Shown here piece by piece: positions 21,350-33,457 of a stretch of 64,000 bases of DNA. This DNA comes from Cervus elaphus (lineage: Eukaryota > Chordata > Mammalia > Artiodactyla > Cervidae), in NCBI RefSeq assembly GCF_910594005.1, contig NC_057825.1, positions 45,725,037 through 45,789,036 of the forward strand, written 5' to 3'. A program made the position numbers and the translations under genes. The notes beneath the pieces are model-generated. The model saw only the letters and a program-made list of their open reading frames with translations, was not told where the DNA came from and searched no databases. Positions within the stretch are counted from its first letter, which is position 1; every line of letters begins with the position of its first letter.

Positions 21350-21827
21350 AATTGTTGTTGTTCAACTGCTAAGCTGTGTCTGAGTCTTTGTGACCCCACT
21401 ATAGCAGCAAGCCAGCCTTCCCTGTTCTTTACTATCTCACAGAGTTTGCTCAAATTCATGTCCATTGAGTCAGTGATGGCATGCAACCATCTTATTCTCT
21501 GTCACTCCCTTCACCTCCTGCCCTCCATCTTTCCCAGAATCAAGGTCTATTTCATTGAGTCAGCTCTTCCCATCAGGTGGCCAAGGTATTGGAACTTCAG
21601 CTTCAGCATCAGTCCTTCCAATGAGTATTCAGGATTGGTTTCCTTTAGGAGTGACTGGTTTGATCCCCTTGCTGTCCAAGGGACTCTCATGAGTCTTCTC
21701 CAGCAACCCAGTTCAAAAGCAACAATTCTTAGGCACTCAGCCTCTTTCATGGTCCAACGCTCACATCTATATACAACTACTGGAAAAATCATAACTTTGA
21801 CTATATGGACCTTTGTTGGCAAAGTAA
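21350..21827 (-). mobile_element. BovB 3' fragment, antisense
   Basis: Older, more diverged BovB 3' piece with the RT C-terminal region (minus frame 21822-21547 with CERWTMKEAECLRIVAFELGCWRRL, quoted only to place it). Ends at the CTTTGTTGGCAAAGTAA block. Confidence 0.88.
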
Positions 21828-22985
21828 CTGCTGAATAAACAATAAATAATCTAACAACTTTGAAATTAAAGAAATTTGTCTCTTTTGGTCAAATAATCAA
21901 AATTTCAAATTTGCATTTCAAAGTAACCACAAGTTGTTATCAATGAGAATAATTTTTATCAAAACTAAAAAGATATTGGGAAAGATGTACGACAGGAATA
22001 TCTAATAGTCTTTTTAAAAAAAGATTTTTAAATGAGATAGAATAAAAAGAATGAAATGAAGCTAGAAGAAGTAATTAATAATGATAGTGATAAAAATCAA
22101 CACTTAATTTGTTAAATAACAGAAGAATAAAGAGTTGACTAAGTGAAGACTTAACTTGTTAGACAACATCAATAAAATAGATAAACTCTGTTAAGATTGC
22201 TCATGATGCAATATGAGCAATATATTATGTATAAGAAAAGGAATATATTAACGCTGATGTCTTTATGATATTAAAAATATAACTAATGTAACTAATATGC
22301 TAATTTGAAATTAAAGTGAAATAGGCTATTTTGAATGGATTTATAATTGAAAATATTCAAGACTGGGTAGAATAATTTAATAACTAATAATAATATTTGA
22401 ATAACAACACAAAAACTTTAAGAGTTGTCAAAGAGCTAAGCAGAAAAGTTGTATCTCACACAAATAGTTTTATTACTAGGTTTTATAAAAATTCATTTCT
22501 ATTGTATTTTAATTGCTTAAGTCATTAAAAAAAATCTTATAAAAAGTAAACCCATTCATAATGGAATGACTTCCATGACATCAGCACTGGGGCTTGAGGG
22601 AAGGATGCCCAATTTCATGCCATTCTCTGTTTTATCCGACCTCCAGTGACTGTCTTAATAGGTTTGGGCGGCAACATCTTTGTAACTACATTTTTTTAAG
22701 ATCCTCCATCTTGACATAACCTTCAGGTATCAGGCCACACAATCTTCATTGAAATCCTTCCAACCACACAGCTCCCCACTATGGAATATGAACTCTCTCA
22801 GGCACACCCACAGCAGTGTTTGGGGCAGAAGGAAAGGGCAGATCACTGAGCTGCTATCCACATACATTAGTGTTTGAGGGATTAGAATTTGAGTTCCTCT
22901 GGCCCATTTGTTTATACATGTGCCTGGCCATGACTACTCTTTTCTCTATTTTCCATGCAATATTTCTATTTTTTCTATGCAGTAC
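21828..22985. other. Unique sequence
   Basis: AT-rich to 22550; then a more GC-balanced block at 22560-22900 without an ORF. I see no gene. The block might be an old LTR or L1 remnant, but nothing diagnostic is visible. Confidence 0.4.
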
Positions 22986-23765
22986 TTTAAACTGACAGGA
23001 ACACTTACTTTCTGACTTTTATTTTCTCTTGCATTCAAAATGCATGGATTTTTTAAAAAAGTTTTTGCTTTGTGTTGGAGTGTGGTTTATTGACAGAACT
23101 GTGTTGGTTTTGGGAGTCAGTCAGTTAGGCAGCTCAGTCGCTCAGTCATGTCCAACTCTTTGAGATCCCATGAACCACAGCATGCCAGGCTTCCCCGTCC
23201 ATCACCAACTCCTGGAGCTTGCTCAAACTTAAGTCCATCAAGTCAGTTATGCCATCCAACCATCTCATCCTCTGTCGTCCCCATCTCCTCTTGCCTTCAA
23301 TGTTTCCCAGCACCAGGGTCTTTTCCAATGAGTCAGTTCTTCGCATCAGGTGGCCAAAGTATTGGACTTTCAGCTTCAGCATCAGTCCTTCCAATGAATA
23401 TTCAGGGCTGATTTCCTTTAGTAACATGCATCCAGATAACTGCAATGGTAGGTTTTGGGAGTAGAGCAGAGCAATTCAGTTATACATAGGCATGTGCTGT
23501 TCTTCTTGAATTCTTTTCCCATTTAGGTTGTTACAAAGTATTGAGCAGAGTTTCCTGTGATGTGTAGTGTATTCTTGTTGGTTGTCTATTTAAATATAGC
23601 AGTATGTACATATCAACCTGAAACTATCCCTCCATTCCATCCTCTGCACTTGGTAACCATAAGTTCATTCTCTAGTTGGTGAATCTGTTTTTGTTTTATA
23701 AATAGGTTCATTTGAATTATATTTTGTATATATACAAATATATACAAAATCTTCCTTTTTTTTTT
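22986..23765 (-). mobile_element. Old L1 3' UTR (L1MA-like), antisense, split by BovB
   Basis: The antisense text GTGTTGGTTTTGGGAGTAGAGCAGAGCAATTCAGTTATACATAGG, once the BovB insertion is removed, followed by TAACCATAAGTTCATTCTC and TCTGTTTTTGTTTTATAAATAGGTTCATTTG-like text, is the pattern of L1MA-type 3' UTRs (only landmarks are intended). It is interrupted at 23118-23450. Confidence 0.7.
23118..23450 (-). mobile_element. 5'-truncated BovB with target duplication and 28-bp 5' filler
   Basis: BovB 3' end occupies 23118-23422 antisense. The perfect 12-bp duplication GGTTTTGGGAGT lies at 23106-23117 and 23451-23462. Between the BovB break at 23422 and the right duplication are 28 bases (23423-23450) that belong neither to BovB nor to the L1 target. 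Confidence 0.9.
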
Positions 23766-23929
23766 TTTTAAATTGTGTCTTGTTCTTATATCAGTGATGA
23801 AGTATTTATCTGAGAATATTAATTTTAATTTTTTTTTCCAGCTTTCTTCTGTCCCCTGCAATATCTATATCCCCTCAGAGTTTCTTTTTTACTTTTTTCT
23901 TGTTTACATCATTGTCATACATGCTATAA

Positions 23930-24760
23930 TTCCAGAAAAACATCTACTTCTGCTTCATTGACTACACTAAAGCCTTTTACAGTGTGGAGCACAACAAACT
24001 GTAGAAAATTCTTAAATAGATGGGAATACCAAATCACCTTCCCTGCCTCCTGAGAAATCTGTATGCAGGTCAAGAAGCAACAGTTAGAACCAGACATGGA
24101 ACAACGGACTGGTTCCAGACTGGGAAAGGAGTACGTCAAGGCTGTATATTGTCACCCTGCTTATTTAACTTATATGCAGAGTATATCATGAAAAATTCTA
24201 GGCCAGATGAAGCACAAACTGGAATCAAGATTGCCGAGAGAAATATCAATAACCTCAGATATGATGATGATGCCAGCCTTATGGCAGAAAGTGAAGACAA
24301 ACTAAAGAACCTCTTGATGAAGGTGACAGAGGAGAGTGAAAAAGCTGGCTTATAACTCAACATTCAAAGAACTAAGATCATGGCATCCAGTCCCAACACT
24401 TCATGGCAAATAGAAGGGGAAACAGTGGAAACAGTGACAGATTTAATTTTCTTGGGCTCCAAAATCATTGCAGATGGTGACTGCAGCCATGAAATCAAAT
24501 GATGCTTACTCCTTGGAAGAAAAAATTTGACAAACTTAAATGGTGTATTAAAAAACAGAGACATTACTTTGCCAACAAAAGTTTGTATAGTCAAAGCTAT
24601 GGTTTTTCTAGTAGTGAAGTATAGATGTGAGAGCTGGACCATAAAGGAGGCTGAGTGTCGAAGAACTGATGCTTTTGAACTCTGGTGCTGGAGAAGACTC
24701 TTGAGTCTCTTTGACAGCAAGGTGATCAAACCAGACAATCCTAAAGGAAATCAATGCTGA
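23930..24760 (+). pseudogene. BovB RT palm and C-terminal remnant
   Basis: Frame 24020-24355 has GVRQGCILSPCLFNLYAEYI (motif B) and RYDDDASLMAES, where the second residue of the catalytic YADD loop is Asp. A stop follows KAGL. A later frame (24527-24760) holds the CESWTIKEAECRRTDAFELWCWRRL-type C-terminal region. Motif A reads DYTKAFYSVEHNK with changes from the usual FIDYAKAFDCVDHNK. Inactive. Confidence 0.85.
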
Positions 24761-25041
24761 ATATTCACTGGAAGGACTGTAGCTGAAACTGAAGCGTCAA
24801 AACTTTGGCCACCTGATGAGAAAAGCTGATTCATTAGAAAAGACCCTGATGCTGGGTAAGATTGAAGACAGTAGGAGAAGGGGACAACAGAAGATGAGAT
24901 AGTTGGATGGCATCACAGATTCAATGCACATGAGTTTGAGCAAGCTCCAGGAGATGGTGAAGGATAGGGAAGCCTGGCGTCTGCAGTCCGTGGGATGGCA
25001 TAGAGTCAGACACGACTGAGTGACTGAACAACAACAAATAC
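23930..25041 (+). mobile_element. BovB, 1.1-kb 3' half, sense
   Basis: Starts inside the RT (TTCCAGAAAAACATC) and ends with GACTGAGTGACTGAACAACAACAAATA, the normal 3' end. 5'-truncated. Opposite in orientation to the three copies at 18.2-23.4 kb. Confidence 0.92.
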
Positions 25042-26540
25042 ATGTTAGAGGCATTCTTCAAATGACTCTTATTCTTGGATGTCCATATATAAGAGAGAGA
25101 TACAGTACTTCAAAAGTAAATTAAAGGCCCATGTCTGAAGACAAGCCTTATTGAAATTTCTGGATATTCCACGGGAAGTCCTCAATATATTATGATTATC
25201 CTCTCTGTCTCTTTGTCCTTGTGGTCTGTGCCCTTTTATTTATTAATGTCATGAAGGTAGGGAGAAAGGACATGGTCTGGAATGAATGGAGATGAATTCA
25301 GGTGTTCAATAAATCAGATTTTCCCTGGCTTGTATTATCACAACATTAAATGGACACTAGGCTTGATGAACCCCAAGCAGGCAAAATCAGTAAAAGTATA
25401 TTAAAAAAACCTTAATGTAGCTTATTTCATGAATGTTTGTAAAACTTATTTTGTGTTAAAGCCTCTGATAATCATAAAGTTTAAGTCATCTTCCTAAAAT
25501 TGTATGATTACTTTTAACTGATCTTCTGCCATCTAGAAATCCTCATTGTAATAACCAATCATTGTAAAGGTTCATGTTCACTTTATAAGCCATCCTGTAA
25601 CACTATATCTCAGAGCTTCATATAGTTTCAGGTTTGAAGTCTCTGTTCACAAACAGCTTCTTTGTCACTCAATAAAATAATCATATTAAAAAAACACACA
25701 TTCACACACAAAAATTATGGATGTGCCATACATATGCCATTAATCCTAATCCTAAATATATTAGCAAACAAAGCCAACTATATAATTGATGTCTACTCTG
25801 AAAATGGAAAGATAGTAAAATATTATATAGTACTTTAATAGAAATTCTTATATTCTTTATAATGCATAGAAGAGAGAACCTTGCCTGTTGCTAACATACC
25901 ACTTCTTTCCTAATGACTATAACAATGCCAATTTTGTGTTAACTATTTGATAAATACTGTCTGAATGACTTTTCATTATCAATAAGTGAAGGAGAAAATA
26001 TAAATGTATAATAATGTTAGCAGTTTATTGATTTTTATTGTTTTTTTTACCACCTATGAAGTAGTGCAAAAATGCTTGAGTAAAGGGAGATATTAAGCCC
26101 ATAATTTATGAAGTCAAGTGATGAGTAGTCAATGGATGTAGTCTGCTTCTAAATTCCTAGAAACCAAACTGTATTGCTTATATGATTAACATGCCAGAAA
26201 GGCAGTTGATGGAATTCAATATTCATTATTGATTAAAAATTATTTTTAAGATATGTTTAAATAATACTACAAGATGGGTTTTTCTTAAGGCCAAAATGAA
26301 AAAAAAGATAGATACACAGATATGCCAACATTATAGTGAACCATATTAATGACTATGAAACGCCAGAAGCATTCTTTTTAACATCTGAAAATAATATACA
26401 GAATTACTACAAAATTATTTATAAGTATATCATAGTTTTCAATGAATTAATAATTAGGAATTCACACATGGAAAAGCAGTTAACGCAGCTGCTATTTGTA
26501 GATAATTTTATTTTGTTTTTCATATAAATTTTTTACAAAA
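25042..26540. other. AT-rich unique sequence with an LTR-like stretch
   Basis: No gene. 25480-25685 ends in TTCTTTGTCACTCAATAAAATAATCAT, which resembles the R/U5 end of an old LTR on the plus strand, but I see no matching partner. A CA-rich run follows at 25690-25712. Confidence 0.35.
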
Positions 26541-27185
26541 TATTCAAAATATAGATTAATGACACCATGCTATCCACCGCCAAAATAAAATAGTTATGAG
26601 AAGTTTCCTTGATAGTTATCTGATATGTTTTTTATTAAAAACAAATTAAATGGAATATTATAGTAAAAATAAAGATTCACTCCTGAAAGACCCTAGACAC
26701 TGCCCCTGCCATTTCCAAGTCCCTATTGCTGTCTTGATATTGCTACAAGCATTTCCTATACAGGCTTGTAGTAATTTCCTACACAAAGGTATCTTATTAA
26801 CTAAAACTGGGTAGTTTGATTTACAATTTCTATAATTTATATAAGTGGATTTTTTGTTTTCTTATATGAAGTCGCTTCCACAGCAATATATTTTTGAGTA
26901 TTTAGGGACTTGATTTATTCACTTCAAGTGCTGAAACTATATTTTTTCCATGTGAACACATTATATATGGTTTACCATTCTTTTATAAAGGGACTTGAAG
27001 AATAAACATTATTGCACAGGTCTACTGTCCACATATACAAGAATTTCTCTAGAGTTATCACTTGGATATGAAATGCCAAAGTTTGATAATGTAGGCAACT
27101 CCAATATAATTAGATATTGCCAAAATTGTTATACAAATTTACCCTTCTTCCAACAAAATTGGCAACTCTGTTATCCCCACCAACT
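26541..27185 (-). mobile_element. Old L1M 3' UTR, antisense
   Basis: Carries the antisense L1M landmarks ATTGCCAAAATTGTTATACAAATTTACCCTTC and ATCCCCACC near 27115-27180, with earlier parts matching the CCCTGCC...TTTATAAAGG region. Heavily diverged. Confidence 0.6.
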
Positions 27186-28004
27186 AATAATTAGTTTCCC
27201 ATCCTGATTGGTAGGGAATGTCTCATTGAAAAAAGACATTTGTCTTTCTCTGTGTTGAAATGTGTCAAAAAAAAAAAAAAATGTATGAGGCCGCTCTTGC
27301 CTGGTGCCATGATAACAAGCCAAAACCTGGGTAACTTTCAAGTCAGTATCAATTCTCCCCTGGACCAGAAACACATTATATCCCGTCAGCCAGTCCCCAA
27401 ACAGCCAAGTCAACTCTGGGCTCTATGCTTAGTGTCTTGTTCTCTATTCACTTTTTATTTTTGTCTTCCCTGTTCCTTATTCTTTATCCTATAAAGGCGT
27501 CTTCTTCCCTTCCATTCTATTTTTCAGCTCTCTGCACTCTTCTGAAGAGAAAGCTTGCTTCACAAAGTGTTAAGTAAAGATTGTATTAATTGATAAATGA
27601 AAAAAGCTAAAACAATTTTAAATAATGAATTTGATGTACTCAAGGGAGCTTGAGTACAAGGGAGAACAATCTATGGACTGAGGGAGTTCAGTACCTCACT
27701 TGCAGTGGAGCGCTATTCCTGAGGGGTTGGGGGCAAGAGTCAGTTTTACAGAGATCAGAAGAGCAAGATGGGCTACGAGGCCGGGGATTTCCTTAGAAGG
27801 TGAGCAGGTCCTGCTTTATAGGGTAAGAAGAACTTGAGAAAGAAGAGTTTGAAGACTGTGGTTAGGGTATGTTAGCATTACATGAGGGAAGCTTCTTGTA
27901 AGTGCAACTGATTTAGGTTTGGATTTGTGTTGTGGGCTGGCCACTGGAGCAGTCTTTATTTTGTGAGTCCATGTGAATTAATTTTATCACAACTAAATTG
28001 TCTT
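27186..28004. other. Unassigned; possible old LTR at 27280-27590
   Basis: A 14-A run at 27269-27282 is followed by sequence with CCTATAAAGGCGTC near 27490 and GTAAAGATTG near 27574, which could be a TATA box and a degraded polyadenylation region. No partner LTR is seen. The rest is unassigned. Confidence 0.3.
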
Positions 28005-28260
28005 CTTTGATCATTTTTAACATGTATAATTTACAGACAACAAGATGCACTCATTTTGAACATACAATTTCTTGATTTTTGACAACTCAAGTAAACAAAT
28101 ATCTACCATCCAACAACATTCCCTATATCCCTTCTCAGTTTCTCCCTTCTCCCTAATTCCAGGCTTTCTGTCACAATTGCCTAGATTGTGTCCTACAATT
28201 GTATCCTATCTGTGTCCAACAACTTTTGGTCTTTGTAGGTAATTAATTTTTTTTCTAGTT
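28005..28260 (-). mobile_element. Old L1M fragment, antisense
   Basis: ATTTTTAACATGTATAATTTACAGACAA..., AACATACAATTTCTTGATTTTTGACAA... match the start of antisense L1M 3' UTRs. Weak but consistent. Confidence 0.45.
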
Positions 28261-28789
28261 GATTTTAATAACTATCCTAGGTTCTTCAGGTTCACTGTTA
28301 TGTATCTAAGTTGAAATATATTTTAAATTATTTTCCTTAACAATAATTCTCCTTAAAACTTTCACCAATCTTGGGGAATCCTCAGCCACTATCAATTTTA
28401 TTTGAGGAAATAAAAGTTCACATTTTAAAATAAGATAAAAAAATTTAAGCATAAAACTTTTTCTATGTCCTTTGGCTTTCTCCCTCCCCTCAACTGTGTG
28501 TTATGCTTCTGTATTATGTGTTAACCAGACTTCCCCTATGGCAGAAATACCTGCTCAACCATAAAGATTCATTTCTCTCCTTCTGGCACCAACCATGTAA
28601 TACTTAAAAGATAACATTCCCTTTTCAATCCTGGAAGGGATCAGGATGACTCACCACTCTCTTTGTATGTGCAGATACCTTTTGTGAACTTTATGTACAA
28701 AGCCAATATATTATTTCCCTTAAGATAGTGATTGGTGAAGAACCGATCGGTTAGCGAACCTGGGGAGACACTAGGCCACACCTAATGGA
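28261..28789. other. Unassigned sequence
   Basis: Pyrimidine-rich in part. It could include more of the ERV described next, but I see no aligned anchor before about 28790. Confidence 0.3.
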
Positions 28790-29222
28790 TGTTCCTAGCT
28801 TAAATACTTACTTATGACTTTATTGATGTTACTAGCAATATTGCTTGTATTCTGCCTATTTTACAAGACTACATTACCAAATGTGTGACAGAGCCTGAGA
28901 GGATATTGATGATAATTGGGCAGCTTGAAACAATTGGCCAAGTATGTAGTCTTACAAGATCAATTTTTGTAATAGTGTAGCTCTAGATATAGGAAGAAGC
29001 AACAAGAGAGAAACATTTCCTGGACCATTAAAGACTAATAAACACAGGGGTCCCAGAGGCTTTTGATTACTGTTGACAGAGCCTAGCCCAATAACACATT
29101 AAGTGGCCTTTCAACAAAATCCTTGCCTAACCTGGGAATGAGCATTTCTAATGCCATGGGACAAATTGGTCACAAAATGCCTCCCAAACCTGAGTTGAAA
29201 TTAAGACTGAAAGGGAAGGGGT
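28790..29222 (+). mobile_element. ERV-C: 3' internal end with Env membrane anchor and polypurine tract
   Basis: Colinear with the 3' ends of ERV-A and ERV-B. From 28817 a frame encodes MTLLMLLAILLVFCLFYK, a plausible Env transmembrane anchor, followed by TATGTGTGACAGA-type and GATATAGGAAGAAGCAACAAGAG text shared by the other copies. The tract AAAGGGAAGGGG at 29210-29221 is a good retroviral polypurine tract. Nothing upstream of about 28790 aligns, so this copy is truncated. Confidence 0.65.
29210..29221 (+). promoter_or_regulatory. Polypurine tract of ERV-C
   Basis: AAAGGGAAGGGG directly precedes the LTR start TTGTAAAA. It would prime plus-strand DNA synthesis. It is the best preserved of the three in this family. 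Confidence 0.6.
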
Positions 29223-29654
29223 TGTAAAATAAAGAATGTTGCCTACCATCCAGTTCTACACAAATCAAGTTACTGGCCACTGCAATTGTTGACTTTTAAT
29301 ACTGAAGATTGGGGCAGAACTAGCAGAATAAGTCTTCAGATAGTTAGATATTTTCAGAGGAAATTTTTTATGAACCTGGATTCTTACAATTTCTGATATT
29401 CAGGAAAACACCAAAACCATTAACTAAGGTATCTCTTCCATCTGGCTAGTTGCAGCCTTCTGCTGAGATGTGTGCTTGATTGCACGTATTCATTTCACCA
29501 AAATCACATATATACTGATCTCCCCCATTACCTCTTCAGAACAGTTCTCAGAACTCTCTGAGAAGCTGTCCCTTGGGTTATGTTCCTCAGTTTGTCTCAA
29601 ATGAACTTTTCCATTTCTTTCTTAGATTGACTATTAATTGATGTTTTGTTGACA
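29223..29654 (+). mobile_element. ERV-C LTR
   Basis: 432 bp from TGTAAA to GTTGACA. It shares with the ERV-B LTR the CTTCAGATAG, TGTGCTTGATTGC, TTCACCAAAAT and TTCTCAGAACTCTCTGAG-type blocks. The polyadenylation signal is degraded (CAAATGAACTT). Confidence 0.7.
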
Positions 29655-29794
29655 TAGTTTCCCCACAATTATCTTTCACACTATTTCTTTATTATCTTTA
29701 CTGCTAAGTCCTAATATTCACATGTAGCACTTTCTCACTCTATCCTTAAAACTCATATCATTAGTCCAAGTTCATGTGCCCAACACACAATGTG
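29655..29794. other. Flank between two LTRs
   Basis: 140 bp of unassigned sequence. Confidence 0.3.
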
Positions 29795-30080
29795 GCCAAA
29801 CACATGAAAACATTGGAGTTTGCAGCAGAGAAAGGTTTATTGCAGGGCCAAGCAGGGAGGTGGGTGACTCATGCCCTAAAGCACCATGAGTTTCCCAAAG
29901 GGTTTTGGCAAAGCATTTTTAAAAGCCAGGCGAGGAGGAGGGTAGCAGGGTATGTAATCAGCTAATGCACAATTCTGTCATAGGGGTTAGTATTATCAGT
30001 CCTTAGGCTGCTGGAGGCCTGAGGCTACATGTTCATGGTCATCAAGTAGTTGACATCATACATTTGGTGGGAGAGCTTTT
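29795..30080 (-). mobile_element. Antisense LTR (class I-like)
   Basis: On the minus strand: CTGCAATAAACCTTTCTCTGCTGCAAACTCC (signal near 29833-29840) preceded by TTTAAAAATGC near 29920 as a TATA-like box. This is a common pattern of class I ERV LTRs. Borders are approximate. Confidence 0.55.
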
Positions 30081-30389
30081 CACATCTGTAAAACAATTCT
30101 GAAAATGTGTATCAAATGTTATCTAGGTACTTCAGACAAAACGTGGTCCACTGGAGAAGGGAATGGCAAACAACTTCAGTATTCTTGCTTTGAGAACCCC
30201 ATGAACAGTATGAAAATGCAAAAAGATGGGACACTGAACAATGAACTCCCCAGGTTGGTAGGTGCCCAATATGCTACTGGAGATCAGTGGAGAAATAACT
30301 CCAGAAAGAATGAAGAGATGGAGCCAAAGCAAAAACAACACCCAGTTGTGATTGTGACTGGTGATGGAAGTAATGTCCAATGCTTTAAA

Positions 30390-31130
30390 GAGCAATATTG
30401 CACAGGAACCTGGAATGTTAGGTTCATGAATCAAGGCAAATTGGAAGTGGTCAAATGGGAGATGTCAAGAGTGAATGTCGACATTCTAGGAATCAGTGAA
30501 CTAAGATGGACTGGAATGGGTGAGTTTAACTCAGATGACCTTTATATCTTCTACGGTGGGCAAGATCCCTTGGAAGAAATGGAGTAACCATCATAGTCCA
30601 CAAAAGAGTCTGAAATGCAGTACTTGGATGTAATCTCAAAAATGACAGAATCATCACTGTTCGTTTACAAGGCAAACTATTCAAAATCACAATAATCCAA
30701 GTCTATGTCCAGATCAATAATGCTGAAGAAGCTGAAGTTGAATGGTTCTATGAAGACCTACAAGACCTTCTAGAAGTGATGCCCAAAAAAGACGTCCTTT
30801 TCATTACAGGGGACTGGAATGCAAAAGTATGAAGTCAAGATACCTGGGGTAACAGGCAACTTTGGCCTTGGAGTACAGAATGAAGCAGGGCAAAGGCTAA
30901 TAGAATTTTGTTTAGAGAACGCATTGCTGATAGCAAACACCCTCTTCCAACAACAAAAGAGAAGACTCTACACATGGATATCACCAGATGGTCAATACTG
31001 AAATCAGATTAATGATATTCTTTGCAGACAAAGATGGAGAAACTCTATACAGACAGCAAAAACAAGGCCAGGGGCTGACTGTGGCACAGACCATGAACTC
31101 CTTATTGCCAAATTCAGACCTAAATTGAAG
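30390..31130 (+). pseudogene. BovB endonuclease pseudogene
   Basis: Frame to 30587 holds VNVDILGISELRWTGMGEFN (catalytic Glu) and then ends at a stop. The GDWNAKV motif is encoded near 30808-30828 in another frame, immediately before a stop. GTDHELLIAKF, with the terminal Asp-His pair, is encoded near 31083-31118. At least three lesions separate these motifs. Confidence 0.85.
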
Positions 31131-33120
31131 AAAGTGGGGAAAACCACTAGACCATTCAGGTACGACCTAAATCAAATCCCTTACAATTATACAGTGGAAG
31201 TGACAAATAGATTCAAGGGATTAGATCTGATAGAGTGCTTGAAGAACTATGGCCAGAGGTTCATTACATTGTACAGGAGACAGGGATCAAGACCATCTCC
31301 AAGAAGAAGAAATGTAAAAAGGCAAAATGGTTGTCTGAGGAGAGCTTGCAACATATATGAAAAGAAGAGAAGTGAAAGGCAAAGGAGAAAAGGAAAGATA
31401 TACCCATTTGAATGCAGAATTCCAAAGAATAACAAGGAGAGATAAGAAAGCCTTCCTCAGTGATCAATGCAAAGAAATAGAGGAAAAGAATAGAATGGGA
31501 AAGACTAGAGATCTCTTCAAGAAAATTAGAGATACCAAGGGAATATTTCATGCAAAGATTGGCACAATAAAGGACAGAAATGGCATGGAAGTAACAGGTG
31601 CAGAAGATATTAAGAAGAGGTGTAAGAATACACTCAAGAACCATACAAAAAAAAATCTTCATGACTGAGATCATCATGATGGTATGATCATTCACCTAGA
31701 GCCAGACATCCTGGGAAGCGAAATCAAGTGGGCCCTAGGAAGCATCACTATGAACAAAGCTAGTGGAGGTGATGGAATTCCAGTTGAGCTATTTCAAATG
31801 CTGATAGATGATGCTGTGAAAATGCTGCACTCAATATGCCAGCAAATTTGGAAAACTCAGCAGTGGATACAGGACTGGAAAGGGTCAGTTTTCATTCCCA
31901 TCCCAAAGAAAGACAATGCCAAAGAATGCTCAAGCTACTGCACAATTGCACTCATGTCACATGCTAGTAAAGTAATGCTCAAAATTCTCCAAGCTAGGCT
32001 TCAACAGTACGTGAACCATGAACTTCCAAATGTTCAAACTGCATTTAGAAAAGGCAGAGGAACCAGAAAGAAAATTGCCAACATCCATTGGGTCACCGAA
32101 AAAAGCAAGATAGTTCCAGAAAAACATCTATTTCTCCTTTATTGACTATGCCAAAGCTTTTGACTGTGTGGTCATGACAAACTGGAAAATTCTTAAAGAA
32201 ATTGGAACACCAGAACCCCTTACCTGCCTCCTGAGAAATCTGTATGCAGGTCAAGAAGCAACAGTTAGAACGGGATATGGAACAACAGACTGGTTCCAAA
32301 TCTGGAAAGGAGTAAGTCAAGGCTGTATATTGTTACCCTGCTTATTTAACTTAAATGCAGAGTACATCATGGAAATGCTGGGCTGGATGAAGCACAAGCT
32401 GGAATCAAGATTTCCAGGAGAAATATCAATCACCTCAGAAATGCAGATGACACCACCCTTATGGCAGAAAGTGAATAATAACTAAAGAGCCTCTTGATGA
32501 AAGTGAAAGAGGAGAGTGCAAAAGTTGGCTTAAAGCTCAACATTTAGAAAACTAAGATTATGGTATCCGGTCCCATTGAAAGTGAAAAGTGAAAGTGAAG
32601 TCCCTCAGTCTTGTCTGACTCTTTGCAACCCCATGGACTGTAGCCTACCAGGCTCCTCTGTCCATGGGATTCTCCAGGCAAGAATACTGGAGTGGGTTAC
32701 CATTTCCTTCTCCAGGGGATCTTCCCAACCCAGGGATCAAACTGGGGTCTCCCACATTGGAGGCAGACGCTTTAATCTCTGAGCCACCAGGGAAGTCCCT
32801 CCAGTCCCATTACTTCATGGCAAATAGATGGGGAAACAGTGAAAACAGTTTCAGAGTTTATTTTTTTTTGGCTCCAAAATCACTGCAGATATTGACTGCA
32901 GCCATGAAATCAAAGGACACTTGCTCCTTGGAAGAAAAGTTATGACCAACCTAGACAGCTTATTTAAAAGCAGAGACATTACTTTGCCAACAAAGGTCCA
33001 TCTAGTCAAAGCTATTGTTTTTCCAGTAGTCATGTATGGATGTTAGAGTTGGACCATAGAGGAAGCTTAGCACTGAAGAATTGATGCCTTTGAACTGTGG
33101 TGTTGGAGAAGACTCTTGAG
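31125..33120 (+). pseudogene. BovB RT pseudogene
   Basis: Pieces in order: linker (31125-31668), fingers SGGDGIPVELFQMLIDDAVK (31684-32145), palm with motif B VSQGCILLPCLFNLNAEYI (32168-32485), and the C-terminal region after the SINE. Motif A is encoded as FIDYAKAFDC near 32138-32170 but shifted in frame. YADD is shifted to a frame reading through MQMTPPLWQK. Inactive. Confidence 0.87.
32578..32800 (-). mobile_element. Bov-tA SINE, antisense, inserted in BovB
   Basis: The flanking duplication is 11 bp with one mismatch: CCGGTCCCATT at 32567-32577 and CCAGTCCCATT at 32801-32811. The tRNA-like head ends GAGCCACCAGGGAAGTCCCT. The 3' tail is GA-rich (GAAAGTGAAAAGTGAAAGTG). Confidence 0.94.
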
Positions 33121-33457
33121 AGTCCAGTCCCTTGGACTGCAAGGAGATTCAACCAGACCGTCCTAAAGGAAATCAGTCCTGAATATTCATTGGTAGGACT
33201 GATGTTGAAGATGAAACTCCAATACTATGGCCACCTGATGCAAAGAACTGACTCATTTGAAAAGACACTGATGCTGGCAAAGATTGAGGGTAGGATGAGA
33301 AGGGGAGGACAGAGGATGAGATTGTTGGATGGTAGCACTGACTCAATGGACATGAGTTTGAGTAGACTCCTGGAGTTGGTCATGACAGGGAGGCCTGGCG
33401 TGCTGCAGTCCATGAGTCCAAAGAGTCGGACAAGACTGAGTGACTGAACTGAACTGA

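Larger units (their letters stand above)
30132..33457 (+). mobile_element. BovB, 3.1 kb sense copy plus SINE insertion
   Basis: Begins at CAGACAAAACGTGGTCCACTGG, just inside the 5' UTR, and ends with the terminal GACTGAACTGAACTGA repeats. Colinear with the other long copies through endonuclease, RT and C-terminal region. It carries a SINE at 32578-32800. All frames are broken. Confidence 0.95.

Noticed and set aside
27280..27600. Possible processed pseudogene or LTR next to an A run
   Set aside because: The A run is at the wrong side for a plus-strand processed copy and no partner LTR or coding similarity was seen; kept only as an unassigned stretch.
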